From Cohnella terricola (GTDB taxonomy: Bacteria > Bacillota > Bacilli > Paenibacillales > Paenibacillaceae), in the NCBI RefSeq assembly GCF_007786475.1, contig NZ_VNJJ01000009.1:127050-182985 (forward strand): 55,936 bases of DNA, given 5' to 3'. Positions 34,001-42,731 of the stretch are shown here, in pieces; position 1 is the stretch's first letter; the number at the start of each line of letters is the position of its first letter. A program made the position numbers and the translations under genes. A model generated the notes under the pieces. That model did no database searches. It saw only the letters and a list, made by a program, of their open reading frames with translations, and was not told the DNA's origin.

Positions 34001-35158
34001 ATGAAGATCGAGAGTCGTCTGGCCCAGATCGGGTCGCAGAATGATCCGCAAACCGGAGCGGTCAGTTTTCCCATCTATCACTCGACCGCATTCCGCCATC
34101 CACGTTTAGGACAAAGCACGGGGTTCGACTACTCCCGTTCCAAGAACCCGACGCGGGCTGTACTTGAAGCCGCTGCGGCGGATCTGGAGAGCGGCGATGC
34201 CGGTTTCGCGACAAGTACCGGCATGGCCGCCCTGCAAATCGTTTTCTCCTTGTTCAGCCAAGATGACCATTTGCTTGTCTCGCTCGATCTTTACGGCGGT
34301 ACTTACCGCTTGCTGGAGCAAGTGATGTCGCGCTTCGGCGTGACGGCAACCTATCTCGATACGAACGATCTGGATGCCCTGGAGTCGCACCGGAAGCCGA
34401 ATACGAAAGCGATCCTGATCGAGACGCCGACGAACCCTCTAATGATGGTGACCGACATCGCCAAAGTGGCGGCTTGGGCGAAGCAAAAAGGGCTGCTCAC
34501 GATCGTGGACAACACGCTCCTGACGCCTTTCTTTCAACGTCCGATAGAACTGGGAGCAGATATCGTCGTTCATAGCGCAACCAAATACTTGGGCGGGCAT
34601 AACGATGTTCTTGCCGGATTGATCGTGACCAAAGGCGAGAAGCTTTCGGCTGACGTCGCGTTTCTGCATAACTCGATCGGCGCCGTGCTCGGTCCGCAGG
34701 ACTCCTGGCTGCTGATGCGGGGCATGAAGACGCTGGCGCTCCGCATGGAACGCCACCAAGCGAACGCTACGAAACTTGCGAAATGGTTAAAAGAGCATCC
34801 TTCCGTAGAAGAGGTTTATTATCCGGCTCTTCCCGATCATCCGGGGCATGCTATTCAGAACGCGCAGTCGTCGGGCAACACGGGAATATTCTCATTCAGA
34901 ATGAAGGACGCCCGCACGATCGAACCGATCTTGCGCCACATTCAACTGATCGCGTTCGCGGAAAGCTTGGGAGGCGTGGAATCGCTGATGACTTATCCGG
35001 CTATTCAGACCCATGCAGATATTCCGGAAGAAATTCGTCGGGCAGTTGGCGTAGACGACAGGCTGCTGCGGTTTTCCGTTGGGCTTGAGCACGCCGACGA
35101 TCTTCTGAGCGACCTCAAACAAGCGATCGAAGCGGCGGAGCGGGAAATCGGCGGATAA
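34001..35158 (+). CDS. metI: Cystathionine gamma-synthase/O-acetylhomoserine thiolyase
   Basis: 385 residues, Cys/Met-metabolism PLP family. YSRSKNPTR, TSTGMAALQ, ETPTNPLM and HSATKYLGGHND (PLP lysine K195) are present, as is SLGGVESL near the C-terminus. Best match in type is B. subtilis MetI, which joins O-acetylhomoserine with cysteine (or sulfide). The frame opens inside metA, but GGGAGG sets ATG 34001, 17 bp after the metA stop. Using metA's product fits the acetyl route predicted above. Confidence 0.9.
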   Translation: MKIESRLAQIGSQNDPQTGAVSFPIYHSTAFRHPRLGQSTGFDYSRSKNPTRAVLEAAAADLESGDAGFATSTGMAALQIVFSLFSQDDHLLVSLDLYGGTYRLLEQVMSRFGVTATYLDTNDLDALESHRKPNTKAILIETPTNPLMMVTDIAKVAAWAKQKGLLTIVDNTLLTPFFQRPIELGADIVVHSATKYLGGHNDVLAGLIVTKGEKLSADVAFLHNSIGAVLGPQDSWLLMRGMKTLALRMERHQANATKLAKWLKEHPSVEEVYYPALPDHPGHAIQNAQSSGNTGIFSFRMKDARTIEPILRHIQLIAFAESLGGVESLMTYPAIQTHADIPEEIRRAVGVDDRLLRFSVGLEHADDLLSDLKQAIEAAEREIGG

Positions 35159-35178
35159 TGAATCGGAGGAGCATTGAA

Positions 35179-36348
35179 ATGAAATACGATTTCGACCGAA
35201 GAATCGATAGGACCGGAACGGCTTCTTATAAATGGGATCAATCGGAGAAGCTTTTCGGTAGCAAGGATATATTACCGTTATGGGTCGCGGATATGGACTT
35301 TGAAGCGCCCCGGGAAGTCGTGGAAGCCGTTACCCGCAGGGCCGAGAAAGGCATATACGGTTATACGGCGCGACCGCAATCCTATTACGATGCAATTGTC
35401 GGATGGTTGTCCCGGCGTCACGGCTGGACGATTCAGCAGGAATGGATCTCTTCCAGTCCCGGAGTCGTTCCGGCGCTCAGCGTGATGGTACAAGCATTTA
35501 CGGAACCCGGAGACGGAATTATTCTTCAATCGCCCGTATATTATCCGTTCTACGACGTCATTAAGATGAACGGAAGAACGATCGTGGACAATCCCTTAAT
35601 CTTGCAAGACGGCCGCTACACGATGGACTACGAATTGTTGGAGAGACAGGCGCGGGACGGCGCGAAAATGCTGCTTCTCTGCTCGCCGCACAATCCGGGA
35701 GGACGCGTCTGGACCCGAGAAGAGCTGGAAAAAGTCGGAGAAATCTGCGCGAAATACGGCGTTCTCGTCGTGGCTGACGAAATCCACCACGATCTTGTAT
35801 TTTCGGGACATAAGCATACTCCTTATGCATCCTTGTCGGATACTTGGGCACAAAATTCCGTCACTTGCATCGCGCCGAGCAAAACGTTTAACCTGGCAGG
35901 CCTGCAATCTGCGGCCGTTATTATTCCTAACGCGGACATTCGCCGCAAATATAACGAGTTGCTCAAAACGTTATCCATTCACATGGAGACCTATTTCGGA
36001 TTAACGGCGACAGAAGTCAGCTACACGTTTGGTGACGAGTGGCTGGATCAATTGCTCGTCTATCTGGAAGGCAATTTGCAGGCGCTGCTCGAGTTCATGA
36101 GAGAGCGGCTTCCGGAAGTTAAAATCATTAAACCTGAAGGCACTTACTTGGTATGGATGGATTGCTCGGCCATCTCGAATCAGCCTCAGGAGTTGAAGCA
36201 ATTGATGTTCAACAAGGCGGGCGTAGCCTTTAGCGAAGGCTCCGTCTTCGGCAAGCAGGGCGCCGGTTACTTACGGGTCAACATCGCCTGTCCGCGTTCG
36301 CTGCTGCTGGAAGCATTGGATAAATTCGCGAAAGCCGTTCGCGCGTAA
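35179..36348 (+). CDS. patB: Cystathionine beta-lyase, PatB/MalY type
   Basis: 389 residues, close to B. subtilis PatB (387). It starts MKYDFDRRIDRTGTASYKWD and has LPLWVADMDFEAP, SPHNPGGRVW, DEIHHDL and the PLP-lysine motif APSKTFNLAGLQ (K235). It cleaves cystathionine to homocysteine, pyruvate and ammonia, completing trans-sulfuration after metI. GGAGGAGC decides ATG 35179; an ATG at 35158 overlaps the metI stop. Last gene of the S-box operon, followed by a terminator. No methionine synthase is in the window. Confidence 0.9.
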   Translation: MKYDFDRRIDRTGTASYKWDQSEKLFGSKDILPLWVADMDFEAPREVVEAVTRRAEKGIYGYTARPQSYYDAIVGWLSRRHGWTIQQEWISSSPGVVPALSVMVQAFTEPGDGIILQSPVYYPFYDVIKMNGRTIVDNPLILQDGRYTMDYELLERQARDGAKMLLLCSPHNPGGRVWTREELEKVGEICAKYGVLVVADEIHHDLVFSGHKHTPYASLSDTWAQNSVTCIAPSKTFNLAGLQSAAVIIPNADIRRKYNELLKTLSIHMETYFGLTATEVSYTFGDEWLDQLLVYLEGNLQALLEFMRERLPEVKIIKPEGTYLVWMDCSAISNQPQELKQLMFNKAGVAFSEGSVFGKQGAGYLRVNIACPRSLLLEALDKFAKAVRA

Positions 36349-36387
36349 TGTAACGATGCTGTTTTATGGGAAACCGAATCATCACCG

Positions 36388-36429
36388 CCGCGGTCTTGTC
36401 GCCTCTTAGGTGACGATCGCGGTATTTTT
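36388..36429 (+). terminator. Terminator after patB
   Basis: An imperfect GC-rich stem, CCGCGGTC...GGTGACGATCGCGG, followed by TATTTTTG. Confidence 0.75.
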
Positions 36430-36490
36430 GTGTTACGATGGATGAAGCGAGTAATGAGGACTAAAGTCCAGCAAGAAGGAGGGTCCGTGG

Positions 36491-37627
36491 ATGAGTAAAG
36501 TGGACCGAATATTGGATGGGGCTTTGCAAGGCAAACGGCTGCAAATAGAGGATATCGTCGCTCTATACGAAAGCGATGAAATAGAGAAAATGGGACATAC
36601 GGCGAACCGGATCATGCTGAACAAGCATCCGGAGCCGATTACGACTTTTGTCGTTGGACGCAACATCAACTATACGAACGTATGCGACGTATACTGCAGA
36701 TTTTGCGCGTTTTATCGGGCTCCCGGTTCCAATGAAGGCTACGTTCTGCCCGACGAATTGATCTTCCAGAAAATACAGGAGACGATCGACGTTGGCGGAA
36801 CCGAGATTTTGATGCAGGGCGGCACGAATCCGGACTTGCCTTTCAGCTACTACCTGGATTTGCTGCGCGCCATCAAGCAGCGTTTTCCCGAAATTACAAT
36901 GCATTCGTTCTCGCCGGCTGAAATTCGCAAAATGCAGGTCGTGGCCGGGGACATTCCGCTTGAGGACGTCATTCGCCAATTGCATGAAGCGGGCCTCGAT
37001 TCCCTGCCCGGCGGCGGCGCGGAAATTTTGGACGACCGTACCCGTAAAAAAATCAGCCGTATGAAAGGCTCTTGGCGCGACTGGATGGACGTCATGACAA
37101 CCGCGCACAAGATCGGCATGAACACGACGGCTACGATGGTTATCGGCTTCGGAGAAACGTACGAGGAGCGGGCTCTGCACCTGCTTCGCGTCAGAGAAGC
37201 TCAAGATGAATGCTTGAACAACAATTATCCGTCTCCCGGATTTTTGGCGTTCATTCCATGGACGTTCCAGCCAGACAATACAAACCTGAAACGCGAGAAA
37301 TCCACGCCAGAGGATTACTTAAAGACGCTTGCAATTAGCCGGATCGCCCTCGACAACATCGATAATTTCCAATCCTCTTGGGTAACGATGGGACCGGAAG
37401 TCGGCAAGCTGTCCCTGCAATACGGCTGTAACGATTTCGGGAGCACGATGATCGAGGAGAACGTCGTATCGGCCGCGGGAACGACCCACAAGGTCAATAT
37501 CGAACTTATCTTGAAGCTCATTCGTGAGGCAGGCAAAATTCCTGCCCAGCGCAATACGAAATACGATATTCTTAAAGTGTACGAAGAGAACGAAAGCGTC
37601 TCGAAGGATTACATTATGCAAAATTAA
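36491..37627 (+). CDS. mqnC: Cyclic dehypoxanthinyl futalosine synthase
   Basis: 378 residues, radical SAM. The cluster motif CDVYCRFC (C65, C69, C72) has the C-x3-C-x2-C spacing, followed by GGTEILMQGG and SLPGGGAEI. MqnC cyclises dehypoxanthinyl futalosine in the futalosine pathway to menaquinone, so this organism makes menaquinone by that route rather than by the MenF-MenD pathway alone. AAGGAGGG lies 8 nt before the ATG. Other mqn genes are not in the window; the gene stands alone between terminators. Confidence 0.92.
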   Translation: MSKVDRILDGALQGKRLQIEDIVALYESDEIEKMGHTANRIMLNKHPEPITTFVVGRNINYTNVCDVYCRFCAFYRAPGSNEGYVLPDELIFQKIQETIDVGGTEILMQGGTNPDLPFSYYLDLLRAIKQRFPEITMHSFSPAEIRKMQVVAGDIPLEDVIRQLHEAGLDSLPGGGAEILDDRTRKKISRMKGSWRDWMDVMTTAHKIGMNTTATMVIGFGETYEERALHLLRVREAQDECLNNNYPSPGFLAFIPWTFQPDNTNLKREKSTPEDYLKTLAISRIALDNIDNFQSSWVTMGPEVGKLSLQYGCNDFGSTMIEENVVSAAGTTHKVNIELILKLIREAGKIPAQRNTKYDILKVYEENESVSKDYIMQN

Positions 37628-37644
37628 GTTGCGGCAACATGATA

Positions 37645-37690
37645 AAAAGGCCGGCTATAGGCGATTTCCTCGCCTTTGGCTGGCCTTTTG
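37645..37690 (+). terminator. Two-tier terminator hairpin after mqnC
   Basis: AAAAGGCC and GGCCTTTT as outer arms with an inner GGCGA-TTTCC-TCGCC stem. Confidence 0.8.
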
Positions 37691-37803
37691 CCGTTTTCGG
37701 ACGAACGGAACATCAAAAATGTACCATAAGCGAATGCCCATCGTATATCCCTTTTTGGGCCACCATATAGTAAGTAACAAGCATGTAGGGTGGAGGCGGG
37801 GAA

Positions 37804-38679
37804 ATGAAAAAGATGGAGTTCGTCGTATCCTACGGTAACGATCACTCTTCCTTGGAACGATTGGCCGGTATGTTGAATCGGGCAATGGTCGGCACGGAGA
37901 ATCCGGTGGACAGCGTGCAATTGGAGCTCAGCCAGGAAGACGGCGTCATTCGCTGTCAATTTCCTTTAGGGCCGGGTTCGGAAGGCAAAAAGAGCTACTG
38001 CGATCGAGTAGGGCGAATACTTGCGGAATATACGTTATCGGAGCAGGAGCCTACGTTGCTGCGGAAGCTGTTTCAATATCGTTTCGGCCTTCAAGACGAG
38101 ATGGAGACGGACATCCTGATCGCGGAGGCCGTTGCGCTGTTAGACGGAGAGCCGGATATGGGCGAAGGATGGATGGGGCGGGGCAGGGAACGTAGATTGC
38201 TGAAGCTGGCAGCCCGTTTTTCACAATACTTAGAAGAGCATAAACAGCTTCACTTGGACGGTTTTGTGCAATTCCGGCTTAGAGATTACCGGGCGGAAGT
38301 ACAGGAGGCAGCGGAGACGGCGATCGAGGAACGGCTGATGGAAAAGCAATATCAAGATTTTATGGCGCTGCTTAAATCGATGGTCGAGTGGCAGGAAATC
38401 AGAACGTCTACCGTCCATGTGCTTCACTCCGGAGGCCACGCGTTCCGGTTGCTCGATGAAGAAATGCGACCGCTCGATCATGACGCCGATCAGACCAAAG
38501 CCGGTACCGACGGGATGCCGGATGAGCAGGAGGAGAGCCTTGTCGTCAGCCGCTTGCTTGCCGCTTCGCCGCGTCAATTGTATATTCATACCTCCGAACC
38601 CGATTCTCAGGTCATCCGAACGATCATCGGGATTTTCGGGGAGCGGGCAGAGCTTAACCCAGGCTTGCCGGCCCATTGA
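37804..38679 (+). CDS. ytxC: YtxC family sporulation-associated protein
   Basis: 291 residues matching the YtxC-like family: a variable N-terminal half, a middle DGFVQFRLRDYRAEV stretch and ALLKSMVEWQE, all typical. The gene stands directly before thrS, as in B. subtilis, where ytxC is expressed in the sporulating cell. Its biochemical function is unknown. The C-terminal part has an acidic, low-complexity insert (ADQTKAGTDGMPDEQEES). It has no signal peptide. Confidence 0.85.
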   Translation: MKKMEFVVSYGNDHSSLERLAGMLNRAMVGTENPVDSVQLELSQEDGVIRCQFPLGPGSEGKKSYCDRVGRILAEYTLSEQEPTLLRKLFQYRFGLQDEMETDILIAEAVALLDGEPDMGEGWMGRGRERRLLKLAARFSQYLEEHKQLHLDGFVQFRLRDYRAEVQEAAETAIEERLMEKQYQDFMALLKSMVEWQEIRTSTVHVLHSGGHAFRLLDEEMRPLDHDADQTKAGTDGMPDEQEESLVVSRLLAASPRQLYIHTSEPDSQVIRTIIGIFGERAELNPGLPAH

Positions 38680-38706
38680 CGGTGCCGGCGAGCTGTCGCT
38701 TCGCCC

Positions 38707-38736
38707 TTGACTGATCGGCCCCCCTGTCGTTATAAT
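38707..38736 (+). promoter_or_regulatory. Sigma-A promoter of thrS
   Basis: TTGACT (38707-38712), 18 bp, TATAAT (38731-38736), upstream of the T-box leader. Confidence 0.75.
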
Positions 38737-38754
38737 GATCGATATCACACCACA

Positions 38755-39032
38755 TTCAGAAGCGATGAGAAAGACAAACGGCGCTAGAGCTGGACGGCAC
38801 AGAGAGAGGAACCTCGGCTGCAAGTTCCTTCCGCAACCTCCTGGCGTTTACCCCTTTCGAGCTGCAGGGATGAATTCGCGGTCGGTTATACCGGCGGCGT
38901 TAGTATTCCCGGCCGGGTCATGACCGTTATATTCATGCCAGAGGATCGGATGATAACGTATCGCCGATTAATGGAGGGTGGAACCACGGGCCGCACAGAG
39001 CACCCGTCCCTTTTGGGATGAGGTGTTTTTTT
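38755..39032 (+). ncRNA. T-box leader of thrS with terminator
   Basis: A long structured leader ends with the T-box core AGGGTGGAACCACGG (38975-38989) and a terminator, CACCCGTCCC-TTTT-GGGATGAGGTG plus seven T (39001-39032). Uncharged tRNA-Thr should stabilise the antiterminator. I could not place the specifier codon with certainty. Confidence 0.92.
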
Positions 39033-39063
39033 GTTTCCCAAAATAGTTAAGGAGGCTATGGAA

Positions 39064-41004
39064 ATGTCGATTCAAATCAAACTTCCGGACGGAGCGGTTC
39101 GCTCGTACGATGCGGGCGTAACGATCGAAGAGATCGCCCAGTCGATCAGCCCGGGACTTCGGAAAGTCGCGGTCATCGGTAAAGTAGACGGCAAACAGGT
39201 GGATCTGAACACACCGATCGAGAAGGACGCCGCTTTGGAGATCGTAACACTCGACAATGCGGAAGGGCTCGAGGTGATGCGGCACAGCACGGCGCATTTG
39301 ATGGCACAGGCGATCAAGCGCGTCTATGGAGCGGACAAGGTGAAGTTGGGTATCGGGCCGGTCATCGAAGACGGCTTCTATTACGATATCGATATGGAAC
39401 AATCCATTACGCCCGAAGATCTGGCGCTGATCGAGAAGGAAATGGAGAAGATCGTCAAAGAAAACTTGCCGATCGTCAGAAGAGAAGTCAGCCGCGAAGA
39501 AGCGCTGCAGATTTTCGGGGAGATTGAAGATCCGCTGAAGCTTGAACTTATTCGCGATCTGCCGGAAGGCGTGGCGATTACGATCTACGATCAAGGCGAG
39601 TTTTTCGATCTTTGCCGCGGTCCCCATCTTCCTTCGACGGGGCGTATCAAGTCGTTTAAGCTGCTTAGCGTAGCCGGCGCCTATTGGCGCGGAGACAGTA
39701 AAAATAAAATGCTGCAACGGATTTATGGCACGGCTTTCGCGAAGAAATCCGAATTGGATGAGCACCTTCATTTCTTGGAAGAGGCGAAAAAACGGGATCA
39801 CCGCAAGCTTGGCCGCGAATTGAAAATGTTCACCTTCTCCCGCGAAGTCGGTCAGGGACTCCCGCTCTGGCTTCCGCATGGAGCCAAAGTTCGCCGGACG
39901 CTGGAGCGATACATCGTCGACCTCGAAGAAAGACTGGGCTATACTCACGTATATACGCCTGTTCTCGCGAACGTTGATTTGTACAAAATTTCCGGACACT
40001 GGGAGCACTATCAAGAGGATATGTTCCCTAAGATGGAGCTCGACAACGAAGAGCTCGTACTCCGTCCGATGAACTGCCCGCACCATATGATGATTTATAA
40101 GAGCGACATGCGCAGCTATCGCGATCTCCCGATACGGATCGCCGAACTCGGCACGATGCACCGTTACGAAATGTCCGGAGCATTGACCGGCCTTCATCGG
40201 GTTCGCGCGATGACGCTGAACGACGCCCATATTTTCTGTCGACCGGATCAGATCAAGGAGGAATTCACTCGCGTCGTCAATCTAATTCGCCAAGTGTACG
40301 AGGATTTCGGCATTAAAGAATACCGTTTCCGCTTATCGTACCGGGATCCTAAGGATACCGAGAAATATTGGCCGGACGACGAAATGTGGGAGACTTCGCA
40401 ACGCATGCTGCGCGAAGTCGTGGAAGAGCTCGGCTTGCCGTTCTTCGAAGCGGAAGGCGAAGCCGCGTTCTACGGTCCGAAGCTTGACGTTCAGATCAAA
40501 ACCGCGCTCGGCAAGGAAGAGACGCTATCCACCGCGCAGCTCGACGTTCTTCTTCCCGAACGTTTCCAACTGGAATACGTCGGGGACGACGGCAAAAAAC
40601 ATCGCCCCGTCGTTATTCACCGGGGCATCATCAGCACGATGGAGCGCATGACCGCGTTCTTGCTTGAGAACTTCGCCGGCGCGCTGCCCGTATGGCTGTG
40701 CCCGGTTCAAGCGAAGCTGATTCCGGTTAACCCGGTCTACGAGCCTTACGTCAAACAAGTGGAAGAGAAACTTCTGCAAGCTGGCGTTCGAGTCGAAGCT
40801 GATCTGCGAAACGAGAAACTCGGTTACAAAATTCGCGAGGCGCAGCTCGAGAAAATACCGTACATGCTCGTCATCGGAGAGAACGAATCGACGAACGGCA
40901 CCGTATCGGTTCGCCGCCGGGGCGAAGGGGATTTGGGCTCTGAATCGGTAGAGGAATTCGTTGCTCGCATTACCGGAGAGATCGCGTCAAAACGCGTCGA
41001 CTAA
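39064..41004 (+). CDS. thrS: Threonyl-tRNA synthetase
   Basis: 646 residues: a TGS domain (1-62), the HxxxH editing domain with [11 protein letters not shown], then the class II core with [14 protein letters not shown] (zinc ligand cysteine), [15 protein letters not shown] (motif 2) and [11 protein letters not shown] (motif 3), and the anticodon-binding domain. AAGGAGG lies 8 nt before ATG 39064 and only 2 nt from ATG 39058. Expression is controlled by the T-box leader. Length is normal. No clear terminator follows before the IS remnant. Confidence 0.95.
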   Translation: MSIQIKLPDGAVRSYDAGVTIEEIAQSISPGLRKVAVIGKVDGKQVDLNTPIEKDAALEIVTLDNAEGLEVMRHSTAHLMAQAIKRVYGADKVKLGIGPVIEDGFYYDIDMEQSITPEDLALIEKEMEKIVKENLPIVRREVSREEALQIFGEIEDPLKLELIRDLPEGVAITIYDQGEFFDLCRGPHLPSTGRIKSFKLLSVAGAYWRGDSKNKMLQRIYGTAFAKKSELDEHLHFLEEAKKRDHRKLGRELKMFTFSREVGQGLPLWLPHGAKVRRTLERYIVDLEERLGYTHVYTPVLANVDLYKISGHWEHYQEDMFPKMELDNEELVLRPMNCPHHMMIYKSDMRSYRDLPIRIAELGTMHRYEMSGALTGLHRVRAMTLNDAHIFCRPDQIKEEFTRVVNLIRQVYEDFGIKEYRFRLSYRDPKDTEKYWPDDEMWETSQRMLREVVEELGLPFFEAEGEAAFYGPKLDVQIKTALGKEETLSTAQLDVLLPERFQLEYVGDDGKKHRPVVIHRGIISTMERMTAFLLENFAGALPVWLCPVQAKLIPVNPVYEPYVKQVEEKLLQAGVRVEADLRNEKLGYKIREAQLEKIPYMLVIGENESTNGTVSVRRRGEGDLGSESVEEFVARITGEIASKRVD

Positions 41005-41105
41005 CCGGTGATTACAGCAATGCAAAGGTGGGGGGTGTCCCACAAGTCATTTTAAATGACTGAGGGATACCCTTCTTTCATTTCGTTATCGATTGTAGTT
41101 TTAGC

Positions 41106-41227
41106 GGGGCATGTATCTCCTTCCGGTGTCTGTTGCCGTCGTGAATTTTTGAATTGGTAACCTCGTAACGAGGAAAATTCACGACGGCAAAGGCCAACGC
41201 TCCGCTCCTACAGGAGATACATGCCCC
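41106..41227. repeat. Nested palindrome inside the IS remnant
   Basis: Outer arms GGGGCATGTATCTCCT (41106-41121) and its complement (41212-41227); inner arms TTGCCGTCGTGAATTTT (41133-41149) and its complement (41174-41190); centre CCTCGT-A-ACGAGG (41161-41173). A cruciform or strongly folded RNA is expected. Confidence 0.85.
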
Positions 41228-41334
41228 TCTTTTCTCATCGATTACTGTTAATAAATGCATCAAATACTCAAAAAGAAATCGCTCTCTGGTAAAATGGAGG
41301 TACCACCCAACCATTTACGAAAGGAACGATTTCT

Positions 41335-41640
41335 TTGTACATTCAATATACCATGGACCAACTTTGCCTGCCAATGGACCTCGAGGATGACATTCCTCAA
41401 AACCACCTCGTTCGTGTCGTTAATGCCGCTGTGAACCGTCTGAGCGACAGCATCTTTGCCTCTGCTTACCCTGGCGGTGGCCGAGATAGCTATCACCCAA
41501 AGATGCTCACCAAAGTTCTCGTCTACGCCTTCTCGCCAAATCGCCAAAGCCGTCCGCGAGAACGTCATGTTTATGTGGATCGCTGGTAGACAACGGCCAG
41601 ATTTCCGCACCATTAACCGGTTTCGTTCAGAGCGGATGAA
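41335..41640 (+). pseudogene. IS1182-family transposase, frameshifted and truncated
   Basis: The frame from TTG 41335 reads QLCLPMDLEDDIPQNHLVRVVN and PKMLTKVLVYAF, then shifts. The next frame continues SRQIAKAVRENVMFMWIAG and RPDFRTINRFRSERMK. A short deletion between the two parts (about 41530-41545) explains the shift, and after RSERMK the sequence runs directly into the right end. Only about the first 95 residues of the transposase remain. Confidence 0.85.
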
Positions 41641-41874
41641 AGAAAGCAGATATAGACCCTGCTCCATCCTCAATTTTACTTTTCACATAGATTTCTTAGG
41701 TTGTGCTGTTTCTAAAAGTGATTTCCGATCACTTTTGGGACAGCCCCTTTTTTTGAAAGTGTAAAAACGATATGTCGATATATTCCTACTATATGGTAAT
41801 TATTCTCTTTTTATCGTGTTTATGATAGAATGAAAATACTTCAATTAAGCATCTTTTTAGGAGTGGCTGAATCC

Positions 41875-42396
41875 ATGAACTTCCTCCGCGATTCAAATTT
41901 TCCGGAAGCGTTCAGGTCAGAAGACGAACTGCTGGACGAGCTTTATTCCCAGATGCTTAAAGTCGTTCGCCACAAGCTGTGGCATAAGAACGATGCCGGG
42001 GACGTCGTGCAAGAAGCTTGGGTGCGCATACTGGAGAAAAGCTCCACGCTAAGAAACAAGGACAAGCTGATTCCTTGGGCTAAAGCGATTGCCTCCAATC
42101 TAGCATCGAACGCGAATCGATCCAGACGTCATGAGAAATATTACGACGATCTGGAGAATGAGATCCCCGACGCGTCAGTCGTCTTCGAACCGGAATCGAT
42201 GATGGAACTGTCGGATTTACTCGGACAGTTGGATCCTGTTACAAGAACGCTGCTGCTATACAAGTTTTATTATGGATTAAAAGATGCCGAGATCGCTACG
42301 GCGTTGCATTTGCCCGTTGGCACCGTCAAAGCCAGAATCCATCGTGGAAAAGCGAGACTGAAGACACAAGTCAAAGAAGGCGACCGCCATACATAA
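41875..42396 (+). CDS. ECF-type RNA polymerase sigma factor
   Basis: 173 residues with region 2 (DELYSQMLKVVRHKLWHKNDAGDVVQEAWVRIL, here cited as AGDVVQEAWVRIL) and region 4 (LYKFYYGLKDAEIATALHLPVGTVKARIHRGKARLK, cited as GTVKARIHRGKARL). The pairing with core polymerase and a -35 element is expected. No anti-sigma gene follows, unlike most ECF factors; the next gene is a small spore-type protein. AGGAG lies 11 nt before ATG 41875. What triggers it is unknown. Confidence 0.85.
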   Translation: MNFLRDSNFPEAFRSEDELLDELYSQMLKVVRHKLWHKNDAGDVVQEAWVRILEKSSTLRNKDKLIPWAKAIASNLASNANRSRRHEKYYDDLENEIPDASVVFEPESMMELSDLLGQLDPVTRTLLLYKFYYGLKDAEIATALHLPVGTVKARIHRGKARLKTQVKEGDRHT

Positions 42397-42442
42397 TCCC
42401 CATACTCTCCGTCCATGCTATGGGATGGAGGTGAGGGAGACA

Positions 42443-42574
42443 GTGGCCAAAAATAAGAAACAAAAGCCTGGCAATGCAAACGCTTATCAAGAGGAGTTTG
42501 CTACGGAAACGAATGCCGGGAATGGAGCGGCAGGCAAATCCACGCATGGGAAATCGACTCCGAGCAAGCGTTAA
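42443..42574 (+). CDS. 43-residue SASP-like protein
   Basis: GTG 42443 lies 8 nt after GGAGGTGA, a very strong ribosome binding site. The product begins MAKNKKQKPGNANAYQEEF and continues ATETNAGNG. The EFATETNA segment resembles the TEFASETNA repeat of gamma-type small acid-soluble spore proteins, and the composition (G, A, N, Q, K, S; no hydrophobic stretch) fits. It is far shorter than SspE and holds a single copy of the motif. It lies 46 bp after the sigma factor gene. Confidence 0.55.
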   Translation: MAKNKKQKPGNANAYQEEFATETNAGNGAAGKSTHGKSTPSKR

Positions 42575-42634
42575 TTTCGTCAGATTCGTGTCAGGTATTC
42601 GGAACAGATATGGCAAATATGACATTTAATTTAG

Positions 42635-42664
42635 AAGGGACCCTTAGGGGTCCCTTTATTTTTG
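42635..42664 (+). terminator. Terminator after the SASP-like gene
   Basis: AAGGGACCC and GGGTCCCTT around a short loop, then TTATTTTT. Confidence 0.85.
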
Positions 42665-42731
42665 TCGAATTTCAAACTATAATGTTATAAAATGTTACAT
42701 AATATAAAAAGAAAGAGAAGGGGAGACGGAT

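Larger units (their letters stand above)
41031..41747 (+). mobile_element. Deleted IS1182-like element (717 bp)
   Basis: The ends GGGGGTGTCCC (41031) and GGGGCTGTCCC (complement, ending 41747) are inverted repeats, each followed by a short palindrome. Between them lie only the N-terminal part of a transposase and a large nested palindrome, so most of the usual coding region is lost. No target duplication is obvious. Confidence 0.75.

Noticed and set aside
37804..38679. Toxin-antitoxin function for the gene before thrS
   Set aside because: The sequence and position match YtxC, a sporulation-associated family.
38968..40230. 420-codon minus-strand frame opposite thrS
   Set aside because: It is the antisense shadow of a highly conserved synthetase gene, without a recognisable domain or start signal.
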